Part shown: positions 1 through 12,176 of the stretch, in pieces
Layout: each line of letters begins with the position of its first letter
Position numbering within the stretch: the first letter of the stretch is position 1
Origin: Hymenopus coronatus
Lineage: Eukaryota; Arthropoda; Insecta; Mantodea; Hymenopodidae
DNA: 64,000 nt
NCBI GenBank assembly: GCA_030762935.1
Contig: CM060887.1
Span: forward strand, 13,322,501 to 13,386,500
Reading direction: 5' to 3'
Notes under the pieces: generated by a model
Database searches by the model: none
What the model was told of the DNA's origin: nothing
What the model saw: only the letters and a program-made list of their open reading frames with translations
Program-made: the position numbers and the translations under genes

Positions 1-965
1 TCTAAGCAATTCCCATAAAATACCCCAGGACAATTAAATCAAAAGGTTGCTCGCTCTAATCGTCCTGGGGAAGCATCAGCCTTTACCCCAAGACTAGGAA
101 TTGTTCATGAATGGACTAATCATCGTTGTAATAAGCGGAAACTTGGAAGTGAAAATACGACATGTATTTTCAAACTTTTTCTCCTTCTGTAAAGATGCAC
201 TTACCGCACTTGGATCGCAATATACTGTCACGCTATGTGACAGTGTGGAAATGAAACCAACATTACCTATGTATAGCCTTGCTGATTACCATTTCGCTTC
301 TATAACCTCACAGTATTATGTACATTCACAATGCTTTCACAATGGACCCTATGCACATCTTACCTTCCTGGGAACTATAATGTGTCTTAAAAAGAAAAGA
401 AAACTCCTGATTCTCAACGAATATCTCATTCTCCTTCCATGCGAGCAGGAGAGAGCGTTAACTCTGAATGTTGCGCCCTCAAGCTTCGGAAGATAAATCT
501 GCTTCCACGAAGTTGGCTGCACTTGCTCTAAAACCTCGCAAGCACCTATTCAGGCAGATGGGTTTTGAACAGTGGGAAAGAATAGGAGAGAAGCAGAAAA
601 GAGGATGCAAGATAAAGATATCTCGGGTAGGTCGTGCTGTTACCAAAGTTTCAAGAATACCTCATTAATTAGAAGATGTCGTACATCCCAAATTATTATT
701 GTTATCATCATTATCATCGCCGTCATAGAAATACTGTACCTGTGTGTCTCTTCCACTAAAACGCCATAATACTTCCAGCACCTGAAGCAGCTTGAGAGAG
801 ATGTTGAATTAAGAAAAGGAGATCATCTTATCGCAGCTTTCAAATCTCTGAATATCTTCCTTTTGGTTCCGTTTGACGCCCACCTACAATCTTCTTCCTT
901 CTAAAGGTTCTGTATTTACTTTCATCTATGTACTTCATCGAAATTGTGTTTCCTGCATTTTTTTT
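1..965. other. unique AT-rich DNA, no gene recognised
   Basis: No repeat family seen elsewhere in the window is recognisable here. A 131-codon frame opens at 101, but it has no domain, no biased composition and no neighbour that supports it. An inverted repeat lies near the left edge (listed separately). Confidence 0.5.
25..69. repeat. short inverted repeat (CCCCAGGAC / GTCCTGGGG)
   Basis: CCCCAGGAC near 25 is followed about 25 bases later by GTCCTGGGG, giving a 9-bp perfect stem. It could be a hairpin or the end of a small decayed DNA transposon. Only one copy is seen. Confidence 0.5.
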
Positions 966-2618
966 ACTTTCTCTACACATACTATGTAAATAATATATAT
1001 AGATGGTATTGCACTACACTTAAAATCGATACCGAATTTCACCGGAAATAGGCGTTTTAGGGTCCCCTGTATCAAAAAAAAAATCTGATGTGTTCCATTC
1101 ACATGACTTTTTCTGCATACCTGCAACAAATTATTGTTAAAAAACTTATGCTTATAATTATTTCATTCTAACCGAAAAAAATTAGCAGAAATAGTCTTAT
1201 TACTTTCTTCCTTGTAAGTAGAAGTGAAATAATGGAGCACTATAGGTTAAAGTGACAGCCAAAAGCTGGTTGCTATGTGACTGAAGTTCTTTGTTTGTAT
1301 GCACAGCAGTTGACAAATTCCTGTATCAGAAAGGTGAAACCAAAAACAGGGAATATCTCAAAATAGATCAACTCCACGAAAAAAATGTACATGACATAAA
1401 TTGTGTGTTTTAATGTGCTCTACATTTTTTTGTGGTAAGTTTTTGTCCATCTCTTACGGTTTAACAATTATGCAAAATTCCGTAATATTTATCCAGAATA
1501 AAGCAGTCTTGAGGGTTATTCCCAGAAAGTTCAAGATATGCATTTTACTTGTCAGTTAAATATCTTTAATACACGATATTTTAATCAAAATCGTCAGAGC
1601 CATTTTTTAGAAAATCAGAATGCTCGAAAAAGGTTCCATGTAAAGGGTAGCTTGGGGCGGTTTTTTTTTTTCAAAATTTTTGTGTCGCATCCCTGGAAGA
1701 TACTAAACTTAAATACCAAGTTTTGTATGCTTCGTTTTTGAGTTATCGTGTTCACACACACACACAGTCGGACCTGTTTCCAAAAATGTTTTTTTTTATT
1801 CAGGGGGACCCAAAACATGTATTTCCGGTGAAATCTCGGTATCGAATTTTTGGGTGGAATGCAATATCTTCTCTATACACTATGTACTTAGTACGTGAAG
1901 TGAAAATAAAAAGAATTTTTAGAAAAAGTTCGGTGTCCATTTGTCCGTGAACACGATAACTCAAAAAGGAAAAGTCGATAAAATACTAAACTTGGTATTT
2001 CAGTTAACTATATTTCAAGGATGTGAAATGAAGATTTTGAGGAAACCCTCCATCGAAACTATCCTTCGCATGGAAAAAAAATCGAAAATTTTTGAGTTTC
2101 TCAAAATTGGTTCTAACGATTTTGATTAAAATGTCGTATATTAAGGATGTTTAAAGACAAATAAGAAGTATGTTTTGAATTTTCTGGGAATAACCTCTGA
2201 AGACCTATTATTCTGGAAGAATTTTGCTGAATTTTGAATAACTGGTGAATCATAAGAGACTGTATTTCTCATTAAAACATACAATTTATGCCATATACAT
2301 TTTTTCCGTGAAGTTGAACATTTTGAGATACTCCTTGTTATTGGTTTTAGTTTTTAAATACTTTTAACTTTTCACATATGAGAATTTGTCTATTCATAGC
2401 AATGCAAAGAAACGCATTTCAACCACATGCCAACCAGCTTCTAAAAGACTTGACTATCACTTTAATCTATGGTACTCCCTTATTTCGCTTCTACTTACAA
2501 GAAAACAAGTAATAAGACCCTTTCTGCTAATGTTTATCTCAATTAGTTAGAAATATATAGAAGAATTACCCTTTTGTAAGAATAGTTTGTTTGCAGAACA
2601 GTTAGAAAAAGTGAATGC
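966..2618 (+). mobile_element. T5H repeat copy, split by a nested T5H copy
   Basis: The hairpin end starts at 966 (ACTTTCTCTACACATACTAT). The copy runs to the A-run before 1084 and resumes at 1913 with the segment that follows that A-run in other copies (ATTTTTAGAAAAAG). The right end is decayed and abuts another copy near 2620. It belongs to the older-looking subfamily, with GTTTGCAGAACAG near the right end. Confidence 0.85.
1084..1907 (-). mobile_element. T5H repeat copy nested in an older T5H copy
   Basis: It starts TCTGATGTGTTCCATTCACA and ends near 1907 in a decayed form of AGAGAAAGT. It is flanked by A10 on the left and A5 on the right, while the uninterrupted host tract usually has about seven to nine A. 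The inserted body keeps the internal CA microsatellite and the palindrome region. Confidence 0.88.
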
Positions 2619-2620
2619 TT

Positions 2621-3438
2621 TACATAGTGTATAGAGAAGGTATTGTATTGCTCCCAAATATTCGAAACCGAGATTTCACCAGAAATACATGTTTTGAGAC
2701 ACCTCTGAAACAAAAAAAAAGATAATTTTTAGAAAATGGCCAGTTTGTGTTTTCTGGACAGCATATTTCAAAAACGAAAAGTCTGTTAAATACCAAATTT
2801 GGTATTTATATTTAGTATCTTCTAAGGATGCGATGTGAAGACTTTCAAGAAAATTCTCTACCCCCAACTATCCTTAGCTACAGGGAACTATTTTCGAACA
2901 TTTTGATTTTTCCGAAATGGCTGTAAGGATTTTGTTTAAAATGTCGTGCATTAAAGATTTTTATATGACAAATAAAGCGTATATCTTGAATTTTCTGGGG
3001 ACAACCTCTAAAGACCTCTTTATTCTGGATGAATTTTGTACAGCTGGGTAAACCGTAAGAGTTAGACAAAACTGACTGACCAAAATATGTAGATCTCGTT
3101 AAAACGCATAATTTATGTCCTATACGTTATTTTGTAGATCATACAGTTTTTGAGATATTCCTTGTTACTTGTTTCAGATTTAAAATACTTGTACTTTTCT
3201 CATACAGCTCTCAGCAATACAAACTAAGAAATTACAAACACATGGCAACCAGCTTTTAAAATATTTGATTGTCGCTTTAGACTGTCCCTTATTTCCTTTC
3301 TGCTCACAAGGAAGCAAGTAATAAGACCATTTCTACTAACTTTATCTCGATTAGCATGAAGTAAATAGAAGAATAAGCTTTTTAACTACAATTTGTTGCA
3401 GAGATGTAGAGAAAGTCATGTGAATAGAACACATCAGA
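2621..3438 (+). mobile_element. T5H repeat copy, outer half of the hairpin end missing
   Basis: The copy begins inside the hairpin at ACATAGTGTATAGAGAAGG, so the outer arm is lost. The right end is intact (GTAGAGAAAGTCATGTGAAT, then ACACATCAGA). Confidence 0.85.
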
Positions 3439-3503
3439 TACTTTTAGGTGAAACTTTCTTTTCAACATTTTAAATTTGACGTGTCTGAGCATTTCATATA
3501 AAA

Positions 3504-4374
3504 TCTGATGTCTTCCATTCCCATCACTTTATTTACATCGCTGTAACAAATTATTGTTAACAAGCATATCCTTCTATCTACTTTATGACAATCGAAATAA
3601 ACATTAGCAGAAATTGTCTTAAATACTTGCTTCCTTGTAAGTAGGAGGAAAACAGGGAATACACTTGGCTAAAACGATAGTAAAATCTTTTAAAAGCCGG
3701 TTACCATGTGCTTGAAATCCGTTTCTATGCAAGGCCAAGAATTTACAACTTTCCTGTGAAAATGTAAGTATTTTGCATCTGAAACAAATAACAAAGAATA
3801 TCTCAGAACTGGTGAATTTAACGTAAAGAACGTGTATGATATAAATCGTGCATTTTAACGGGATCTACATTTTTTGTGAAGTAAGTTTTTGTTGTATCTC
3901 TTGCGGTTTACCAGTTACACAAAGTTCAGCAAAATTCAACCAGAATAAATAAGTCTTTATAGACTATTCCCAGAAAATTCAAGATATACATTTTATTTTC
4001 CATACAAATATCTTTAATATACGATATTTTAATTAAAATCGTTAGAGACATTTTTGAGAAAATCAAAAATTTCAAATTTGTTTCCATGTAAAGGGAGTTT
4101 GGGGTGGGGAGATTTTTCTCAAAATCATCGTGTCGCATCCTTAGAAGATACTAAACTTAAATACCAAGTTTGATATTTTACTGATTTTTCATTTTTGAGT
4201 TATCATGTTCACGGACACACACACGACCGTTTTCTGAAAATACGTTTTTTTTTTTTTTTTTTTGAATACAGGGAACCCTAAAACGACTATTTCCGGTGAG
4301 ATCTCGGTATCGAATTTTTGGGTGGAATGCAATATCTCCTCTATTTACCCTGTGCATAGTAGTGCAGAGAAAGT
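3504..4374 (-). mobile_element. T5H repeat copy, full length
   Basis: Both ends are present: TCTGATGTCTTCC at the left and GCAGAGAAAGT at the right, followed by AAAAA. It lies about 65 bp from the previous copy and in the opposite orientation. A long T run at 4247-4263 replaces the usual short tract. Confidence 0.88.
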
Positions 4375-5055
4375 AAAAATGAATTAATTTATGTATTATT
4401 TGCATCATTTGTTAGTTTGAAAGGCCCTGTGTAATTAATGTACTGCAGTATGCCTTAGTGTTCGGTCCTAAACCTTTTTAAACCGGGTATATCCTGTTTC
4501 GCCGTTGCATAAAGGGACTCTGGATTACGAATTTCGCTTGGGAAGTTAATTCGCACACCTGGCGGCGCGAGGTAAATGCGATAAGATGTAATGTTATGCC
4601 GCAACCTGTTTTGTTTATCTGAGACTCTACCACGCATATATGGACGTGATACGGCAGGCCTCCACACCCACACACTAACGCCTTCTGCAGCTTACATTAA
4701 TAAAGCAAAATAAAAAACGAGATCTTGTATATATGTAGCAAAATGCTAAAACTGAAATTAAAAGCAAACTGAATAAGTTAGAGGGGTGGAGGGAGTTGCA
4801 GCGTTTATGTGCACTTGGGGACGTGACGGAGAATGAGGGTGTCTACATTACCGACCCGACTGCGGTGGTTCGCTACTGACGTGGAGCGCGACACTGCATC
4901 CCTAGCTGGCAAACCTACCTCATAATGATTTTAAGGTAATGCATCTCTGTAATTGGGTAAATCCATATTACACAATGTTACTGACATTTTTGACATGTAT
5001 CAAATTTCTAGGTTGCGTGATTATTTAATAATACTTTTTATTGTTTAAATTTATT
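4375..5055. other. unique sequence, no gene recognised
   Basis: This interval is richer in GC than its flanks around 4500-4680 and 4790-4920. A 72-codon frame on the minus strand at 4455-4673 has no recognisable domain. An undetected old repeat or a short exon cannot be excluded. Confidence 0.4.
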
Positions 5056-5911
5056 ACTTTCTCTATACGTACTATGTACATAGTGTATAGAGAAGGTATT
5101 GCATTGTACCCAAAAATTCGATACCGAGATTTCAGCGGAAATACATGTTTTGAGACCATCTGAATCCAAAAAAAGCATTTTAAGAAAAATGTCCACATGT
5201 GTCTGTCTGTCTGTGTGTATGTGTGTGTCTGTGGGCAGCATAATTCAAAAACGATACCAAACTTGGTATTTAAGTTCAGTATCTTCCAAGGATGCGACAC
5301 GAAGATTTTCAAGAAAATCCCCCCACCCCCAACTACCCTTCACATGGACATTTTTTCGAAAATTTTGATTTTCTGAAAAATAGCTCTAGCGACTTTGATA
5401 AAAATATCATATATTAAAGATATATACTTGACAAATAATATGTATATCTTGAATTGTCTGGTAATAGCCTCTGAAGATTACTTTATTCTGGATGAATTTC
5501 ACGGAATTTTGTGTAACTGGTAAACCGTAAGAGATAGACAAAAACTTACCATACAAAAAATGTAGAGCACATTAAAACACACAATTTGTTATATTTATTT
5601 TTTCGTGGAGTTGATCGTTTTTAGATATTCCTTGGTTTTTTTCAGCCTTAAAAAACTTATACTTTTCTCATACAGGAATTTGTCAACTCCTGTCCACACA
5701 AACAAAGGAACTTCAGTCACATAGCAACCATTTTTGCTATCACTTTAACCTACGTTACTCCCTTATTTCGCTTCTACTTACAGGGAAGCAAGTAATAAGA
5801 CTATTTCTGCCAATTTTTTCTAACTTAGCATGAAGTGAATAGAAGCATAACATTTTTAACAAAATTTGTTGCAGAGATATAGTGAAAGTCATATGAATGG
5901 ATTACATCAGA
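5056..5911 (+). mobile_element. T5H repeat copy, full length
   Basis: This is one of the best copies. The hairpin end is ACTTTCTCTATACG with its mirrored arm CATAGTGTATAGAGAAGG. A GT/CT microsatellite lies near 5200-5235, and the right end is GATTACATCAGA followed by nine T. The left flank is ATTATT rather than a clean T5. Confidence 0.92.
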
Positions 5912-6194
5912 TTTTTTTTTGTAATAAAAGTGAACCACGAGAAGCATTTTTAAAAATATTCACTTAATTCCCGTTTTACTGTAAATGACTTTATATATTT
6001 ATCTGTTATGTTATATTTTTAGTCCTAATTAGTGTAGAAAAATTATTACTTTTCGTACTGTCCAAAAATCATGATTTTACAAATATAATAATTTATATAT
6101 CGAAATTGGAGCATTATTTCGAAAAAGTAGATGAACCATTTCATAAATGTATCTTGAGAGGTAATATAAACATTTTGAAACAAATTAATAAAAA

Positions 6195-7040
6195 TCTGAT
6201 GTGTACCATTCACATGTCTTTCTCTACATCTCTGCAATAAATTATTCTTAAAAAGCATATACTTCTATTTACTTCATGCTAATCAGAAAAAATTAGCTGA
6301 AATAGTCTTATTACTTGCTTCCTTGTAAGTAAAAGCCAAATAAGGGAGTACCATAGGTTAAAAAGATAGTCAAAAGCTGGTTGCCATGTCACTGAAGCTC
6401 CTTTGTTTGTATGGACAGGAGTTGACAGATTCCTGTAGTAGAAAAGTATGTTTTTCATAGCAGAAACAAAAAACAAGGAATGTCTCAAAAACGATGAACT
6501 CCACGAAGAAAATGTATATAGCATAAATTGTGTGTTTTAACGTGCTCTACATTTTATGTGCAGTAAGTTTTTGTCCATCTCTTACGGTTTAGCAGTTATT
6601 CAAAATTCCGTAAAATTCATCCAGAATAAACTACTCTTCAGAGGCTATTCCCAGAAAATTCTAGATATACATTTTATTTGTCAGGTAAATGTCTTCAATA
6701 TATGATGTTTTAATCAAAATCGTTAGAGCAATTTTTGAGAAAATCGAAATTTTCGAAAAAGTTCCACGTAAAGGATATTTTGGGGGGGGATTTTTCTCAA
6801 AATCTTCGTGTCGCATCCCGGAAGATACTAAACTTAAATACCAAGTTTGGTATTTTACCTACTTTTAGTTTTTGGGTTATCGTGTTCACAGACACACGGA
6901 CACACGGACACACACACGGACCTTTTTCTGAAAATGCTTTTTTTAGATAAAGGGGACCCTGTGAAATCTCGGTATCGAATTTTTGGGTGGAGTGCAATAC
7001 CTTCTCTATACTCTATGTACATAGTGCGTATAGAGAAAGT
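6195..7040 (-). mobile_element. T5H repeat copy, full length, A5 on both sides
   Basis: It is flanked by AAAAA at 6190-6194 and AAAAA at 7041-7045. The central near-palindrome AATACCAA/TTGGTATT is clear at about 6837-6856, and the CA microsatellite at about 6888-6920. Confidence 0.93.
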
Positions 7041-7547
7041 AAAAATTGCATTAGGTGGGGAATTTTGGGTAGTGAAAAGTGTTGGCAAAATAATATTAAG
7101 CGTGGGCTAATCCGTCTGTGACATTGTTAATATTGGTAGTTAGAAGTCCGCCTAGGATATATATGCTATTGTTATACAAACAATTTTTCACAATTTTTAA
7201 TTAAATTTCACAGATGCATCCACCTTAAACAAGCCAATACGTACACTTGCGTGCATAAAATGGTCCATTTCTTAGATTTGCAATAGGGCCTCAGAATTAT
7301 TATATGATCTTCAAGATGCTGCCTAGTTTAAATAACATTTCCAGCCCCCAAAAGTCCTTTCTTGAAATTCTTGTAGTGGTGAAATTTATATCCATCTTTC
7401 ACATTCCATCTTTTGTCTGATCTTAGAATACATACACGTACAGAACAAACAGTAAACTTGATCTGAGAAGCGTGTAGCCCAGGAATACCAAGGAAGATAA
7501 TGCGTTCTACGTCTGCACCAAGAACTGTATATCGATAGGCACACCTA
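7041..7547. other. unique sequence between T5H and the Tc1-like element
   Basis: No gene, RNA or repeat is recognised. The sequence is AT-rich with no long frame. Confidence 0.4.
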
Positions 7548-8775
7548 CACTAAGATATCAAAAGTATCCGGACACTCCCACAAACTACTTTTTTCATCTT
7601 AGGTGCGTTGTGATGTCACCTACTGCCTGGTACTCACTATCCGAGACCTCAGTAGTTAATAGACATCGAGAAACAGCAGAATGGGACGCTCCGTGGAACT
7701 CACGGACTTGGAACGTGGTCAGATGATTGGATGTCACTTGCGTCAAAAGTCTGTACGCGAGATTTCCACACTCCTAAACATCCCTAGGTCCATTGCTTCT
7801 GAGGTGACAGTGAAGTGGAAACGTGAAAGGACATGTACAGTACAAAAACGTACAGGTCGACCTCGTCTGTTGACTGACAAGGACCGCCGACATTTGAAGA
7901 GGGTCGTAAAGAGAATAGGCAGAGATCTATCCAGACCATCACACAGGAATTCACAGTGCATCAGGATCCACTCCAAGTTCAGTTAGGCGTGAGGTGAGAA
8001 ACTTTGGATTCCATGGCTGCTCAGAAGCCACTCATCACGCAGGAAAATACCAAACGACGCCTCGCTTGATGTAAGGAGCGTCAACATTACACGATTGAAC
8101 AGTGGCAAAATACTGTGTGGAGTGAGGAATCACGGTACACAATGTGACGATCCGATGCCAGGATGTGGGTATGGCGAATGCCCGGTGAACGCCATCTGTC
8201 AGCGTGTGTAGAGCCAGCAGTGAAATTCGGAGATGGTGGTGTTATGGTGTGGTCGTGTTTTTCCTGGAGGAGGCTTGCACCCCTTGTTGTTTTGCGTGGC
8301 ACGATCACAGCGCAGACCTACATTGATATTTTAAGCACCTTATTGCTTCCCACTGTTGAAGAGGAATTCGGGGATGGCGATTGGATCTTTCAACCCTATC
8401 GAGCACCTGTTCATACTGCACGGGCTGTGGCAAGAGTGGCTACACGACAATAACATCCCTGTAATGAACTGGTCTGCACAGAGTCCTGACTTGAATCCTA
8501 TAGAACACCTTTGGGATGTTTTGGAACGCCGACTTCGTGCCAAGCCTCACCGACCTACCACCCTCTCCTCAGTTCTGCACTCCGTGAAGAATGGGCTGCC
8601 ATTCCCCAAGAAACCTTCCAGCACTTGATTGAAAGTATGCCTGCGAGAGTGAACACTGTCATCAAGGCTAAGGGCCGGTCAACACCATATTGATTTCCAG
8701 CATTACCGATGGAGGGCGCCACCAACTTGCACGTCGTTTTCAGCCAGGTGTCCGGATACTTTTGATCACATAGTG
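7548..8775 (+). mobile_element. Tc1-like DNA transposon with matching ends
   Basis: Terminal inverted repeats of about 28 bp (left CACTAAGATATC then AAAAGTATCCGGACAC; the right end mirrors it with GTGTCCGGATACTTTT) sit between TA dinucleotides at 7546-7547 and 8776-8777, the usual Tc1/mariner target duplication. The length of about 1.23 kb fits a Tc1-type element. The transposase inside is broken, so this copy cannot move itself. Confidence 0.93.
7681..8693 (+). pseudogene. Tc1-like transposase, frameshifted
   Basis: A transposase of this family binds the inverted repeats and cuts and pastes the element in the nucleus. The N-terminal part (7681-7986, ATG start) is open for 101 codons and reads as a helix-turn-helix domain with a GRP-type basic linker (TGRPRLLTDKDRRHLKR). 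The frame then breaks near 7980. Catalytic-domain pieces continue in other frames: FGDGGVMVWSCF near 8225-8265, a degraded D-x-A-P-x-H segment near 8395-8415, and [12 protein letters not shown] near 8480-8525, which is a hallmark of Tc1 transposases. At least three frame changes separate these pieces. The family is clear; activity is ruled out for this copy. Confidence 0.92.
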
Positions 8776-9025
8776 TATATGGATAGTGATGAAAATGTCC
8801 CGAGCGTTACACAGAATATGGTGTAAAATATCCCGGACCGCAATAGGACATGCTTCTCAAATCAACTTTTCTTATCGGCCGCACCGGATATTTCCAAATG
8901 TATGTACAATGTGCATAGAAGGTAGAGAAGGGATTGCATTCCATCAGAAAATTTGATAGTGAGTTTTCATCGGAAATAGGTACATGTTTTGAGCATCCTT
9001 GAGTCCAAAAATATTTTTAGAAAAA

Positions 9026-9890
9026 TCTGATGTGTTCCATTACATAACTTTCTCTACATCTCTGTAACAACTTATTGTTAAAAATCTCATTCTTCTATTT
9101 ACTTCATGCTAATCAAGAAAAAATTAGCAGAAATAGTCTTATTACTTGCTTCCTTGTAAGTAGAAGCAAAATAAGGGTGTACCATAGTTTAAAGTGATAG
9201 ATAAAACCTGGTTACTATGTGACTGAAGTTCCTTTGTTTGTATGGACAGGAGTTAACAAATTCCTGTATGAGAAAAGTTTAAGTTTTTAAAAGTTGAAAC
9301 AAAAAACAAGAAATATCTAGAAAACGATCAACCCCACTAAAATGTATATTACATAAATTGACTGTTTTAACGAGCACTAAATTTTTTGTGTGGTAAGTTT
9401 TTGTCCATCTCTTGCGGTTTAGCAGTTATTCAAAATTCCGTAAAATTGATCCAGAATAAAGTAGCCTTCAGAGGCTTTTCCTAGAAAATTCAAAATATAC
9501 ATTTTATTTGTCAGGTAAATAGTTTTAATATACGATATTTTAATCAAATTCGCTAGAGCCATTTTTAAGAAAATCAAAATTTTCGAAAAAAGTTCTATGT
9601 AAAGGGTAGTTGAGGTTGGGGGGATTTTCTTGCAAATCTTCGTGTCGCATCCTTGGAAGATAACACACTTAAATACCAAGTTTGGTATTCAACGGTCTTT
9701 TGGTTTTTGAGCTATGCTGTCCACAGACACACAGATACACACGCGGATCTTTTTCTGAAAATGCTTTTTTTTTTTTTTTGATTCAGGGGGACCGAAAACC
9801 TGTATTTCCATTGAAATTTCGGTATCGAATTTTTTGGTGGAGTGCAATACCTTCTTTATACACTATGCACATAGTACGTGTAGAGAAAGT
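9026..9890 (-). mobile_element. T5H repeat copy nested in T5H with exact A5 flanks
   Basis: The left junction is TTTTTAGAAAAA then TCTGATG. The right junction is AGAGAAAGT then AAAAAGGTTCG. The uninterrupted sequence in other copies is TTTTTAGAAAAAGGTCCG with a single A5, so five A were gained. Confidence 0.93.
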
Positions 9891-10116
9891 AAAAAGGTTC
9901 GTGTGTGCGTATTTGTGTGTGAACAACATGTTTCAAAAATTAAGAAAAAAAGCCGCTTAAAACCAAATTTGGTATATAAGTTTAGCATCTTCCAAAGATG
10001 CGGCACGAAGATCTTCAGGAAAATCCCCTACAGGTTACCATTTACATGGAACATTTCCATTTAAAAACTGGCTTTAACGTTTTCGATAAAAACGCCGTAT
10101 ATTAAAGATGTGTGTA

Positions 10117-10373
10117 GCCGCCTGGGTAGTGTAATGGTAGCGTGTCTGCCTTACATTCAAAAGGCCGTGAGTTCAAATCTCGCTTAGGGTGAGTAACCCG
10201 CTAAGGTTTTTTTCGGTGTTTTCCCTTATCTTGAGAAGACGAATGTCGAAATAGCTATACATTCCATGGACGCCGAATCATTTGAGCATCATTTCATCAA
10301 TTTCATTCATCGTCCGATATGACCAACCAGGTTAAAGGACGTTAAGCTACCAAAAAAAAAAAAAAAAAAAAAA
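10117..10373 (+). mobile_element. tRNA-derived SINE, family 1, poly-A tailed
   Basis: The head resembles a tRNA. It has a box A-like stretch (TAGTGTAATGG) and a box B-like stretch (GAGTTCAAATCTC), the two internal signals used by RNA polymerase III. A body of about 170 bp and a tail of 21 A follow. It interrupts a T5H copy at 10116/10374. A GTGT lies on both sides but the target duplication is not clean. Confidence 0.88.
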
Positions 10374-10824
10374 GTGTCCATGATATATAAAATGTATCAT
10401 TTTCTGGAAATAATCTCTGAAGTCCGTTTCGTTCTGAATTACTTTTGTATATCTGCTGAACCGTAAGAAATAAAAAAAAACTGATAACATAAAAGGTGTA
10501 GATCTCATTAAAACACACAGAGTTTGTCATATATAGTTTTCTGTATAACCAACCATTTCGGAGATGTTACCTGTGATTAGTTACATTTTAAACTTATCTC
10601 AAACGGGAAGTCCTCGTCGATTTTATCTGTTTTACTCCTGACCACGAAAATAGAACACCACTTTATAACAATCACATTGCGAAAACATTTAAAACAGTTG
10701 ATTGTCATTTTAGCCTACTATACTCCCTTATAAGGACATAAGTAATAAGGCCATTTCTGGTAACGTTTATCTTGATTGGCATGAAGCAGATAAAAGAATA
10801 ATCTTATGTAAGGACAGTTTGTTT

Positions 10825-11650
10825 GCTAATGCTTCTATTTACTTCATACTAATCGAGAAAAAAATAGCAGAAATAGTCTTATTACTTGCTTCCTTGTAAG
10901 TAGAAGCGAAATAAGGGAGTACCTTAGGGGTCAAAGTGATAGTCAAAAGCTGGTTGCTATGTGACTGAAGTTCCTTTGTTTGTATGGACAGGAGTTGTCA
11001 AAGTCCTGTGTGAGAAAAGCATAAGTTTTTTTAAAGCTGAAGCTAAAAATGAGAAATATCTCAAAAACGAGCAACTCGATGAAAAAATTATATATATAAC
11101 TTAAACTGTGTGTTTTAAAGTGCTCTATATTTTTTGTGTGATACGTTTTTCTCCATCCTCTACGGTTTAGCAGTTATGCAAAATTCCGAAAAATTCATTC
11201 GGAATGAAGTCTTCAGAGGCTATTCCCAGAAAATTCAAGATATACATTTTATTTGGTATGTAAATATTTTTAAAGTACGGGATTGTAATCAAAGCAAAGT
11301 CGTTAGAGCCATTTTTTTGGAAAAATCAACATTTTTGAAAATTTTTCCAAGTAAAGGATATTTGGGGGTGGGGGGACTTTCTTAGAAATATTTCTGTCGC
11401 ATCCTTGGAAGATACCATACCTAAATATCAAGTTTGGTTTTTAACGGCATTTTCGTTTTTGAGCTATGCTGCCCACAGACACACACACATAGACACACAC
11501 ACACACATGGACATTTTTCTAAAAATGTTTTTTTTTTTGGATTCAGGAGGTCACAAAACGTGCATTTCCGGTGAAATCTCAGTATCGAATTTTTGGGTGC
11601 ATTACAATACCTTCTCTATACACTATGTACATAGTACGTATAGAGAAAGT
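10825..11650 (-). mobile_element. T5H repeat copy, left end truncated
   Basis: It begins at TAATGCTTCTATTTACTTC, missing about 75 bases of the usual end, and finishes with GTATAGAGAAAGT. It abuts the preceding plus-strand copy with no spacer. Confidence 0.88.
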
Positions 11651-12176
11651 AATAAGGTTTCTTAAGAACTATGTAAAAGTTATATTAAATGTAATGAAAA
11701 CTTTTAGTAAAGAAAACCGTATGAATGTTGTACATCATATATTTTTAACTATCGCTGCCCTTAACCGAATTCTGGGAATCAAGTCATCACAGCAAAAACT
11801 ATAATTAACTTCGTATATAAATATTTTGTTTTTCTCAGAGAAAACATATTATTTTGTTATTTTATTCCATATACTAATTAGAACCTGCCGTGAGCTATGT
11901 ACATGTGTATATGTTCCATGCTGTAAGCAAATATGTGCCATGTAAATCAGCTACACCCTTACAGACATGTTATTGGGTTCTCTACCAATCAATATTGATT
12001 ATTAATTATTGTACAATTGCAAAGATACCGTGAACAATCATAAAAGTTTGGTGTTTGTGTTGTAGAATCCGAAATTATTTTAATGAGAACACTTCAGCTG
12101 AAATTCGGTTTCATGTGTGGTTTAGAATAAAGGAGTTACTAGGTTAGACAAAAAGTTCGCTAGTAATTATTTTTTT
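11651..12176. other. unique AT-rich sequence, no gene recognised
   Basis: The longest frame continues out of the neighbouring repeat. Nothing resembling an exon, RNA gene or transposon end was seen. Confidence 0.4.

Larger units (their letters stand above)
8901..10824 (+). mobile_element. T5H repeat copy split by a T5H copy and a SINE
   Basis: The host is recognisable at 8901-9025, 9896-10116 and 10374-10824. Its AGAAAAAGG tract received the nested minus-strand copy at 9026, and its ATTAAAGAT segment received a SINE at 10117. It is diverged and of the older subfamily (AATCTTATGTAAGGACAG at the right). Confidence 0.85.

Noticed and set aside
101..496. 131-codon plus-strand frame
   Set aside because: No known motif, not supported by neighbours, and random frames of this size are expected in 64 kb with this many repeats.
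8765..8780. Similarity between the Tc1 end (ACATAGTGTA) and the T5H hairpin (ACATAGTGTA)
   Set aside because: The shared ten bases do not extend further and are AT-rich. No other part of the two elements is alike, so chance is the simplest explanation.
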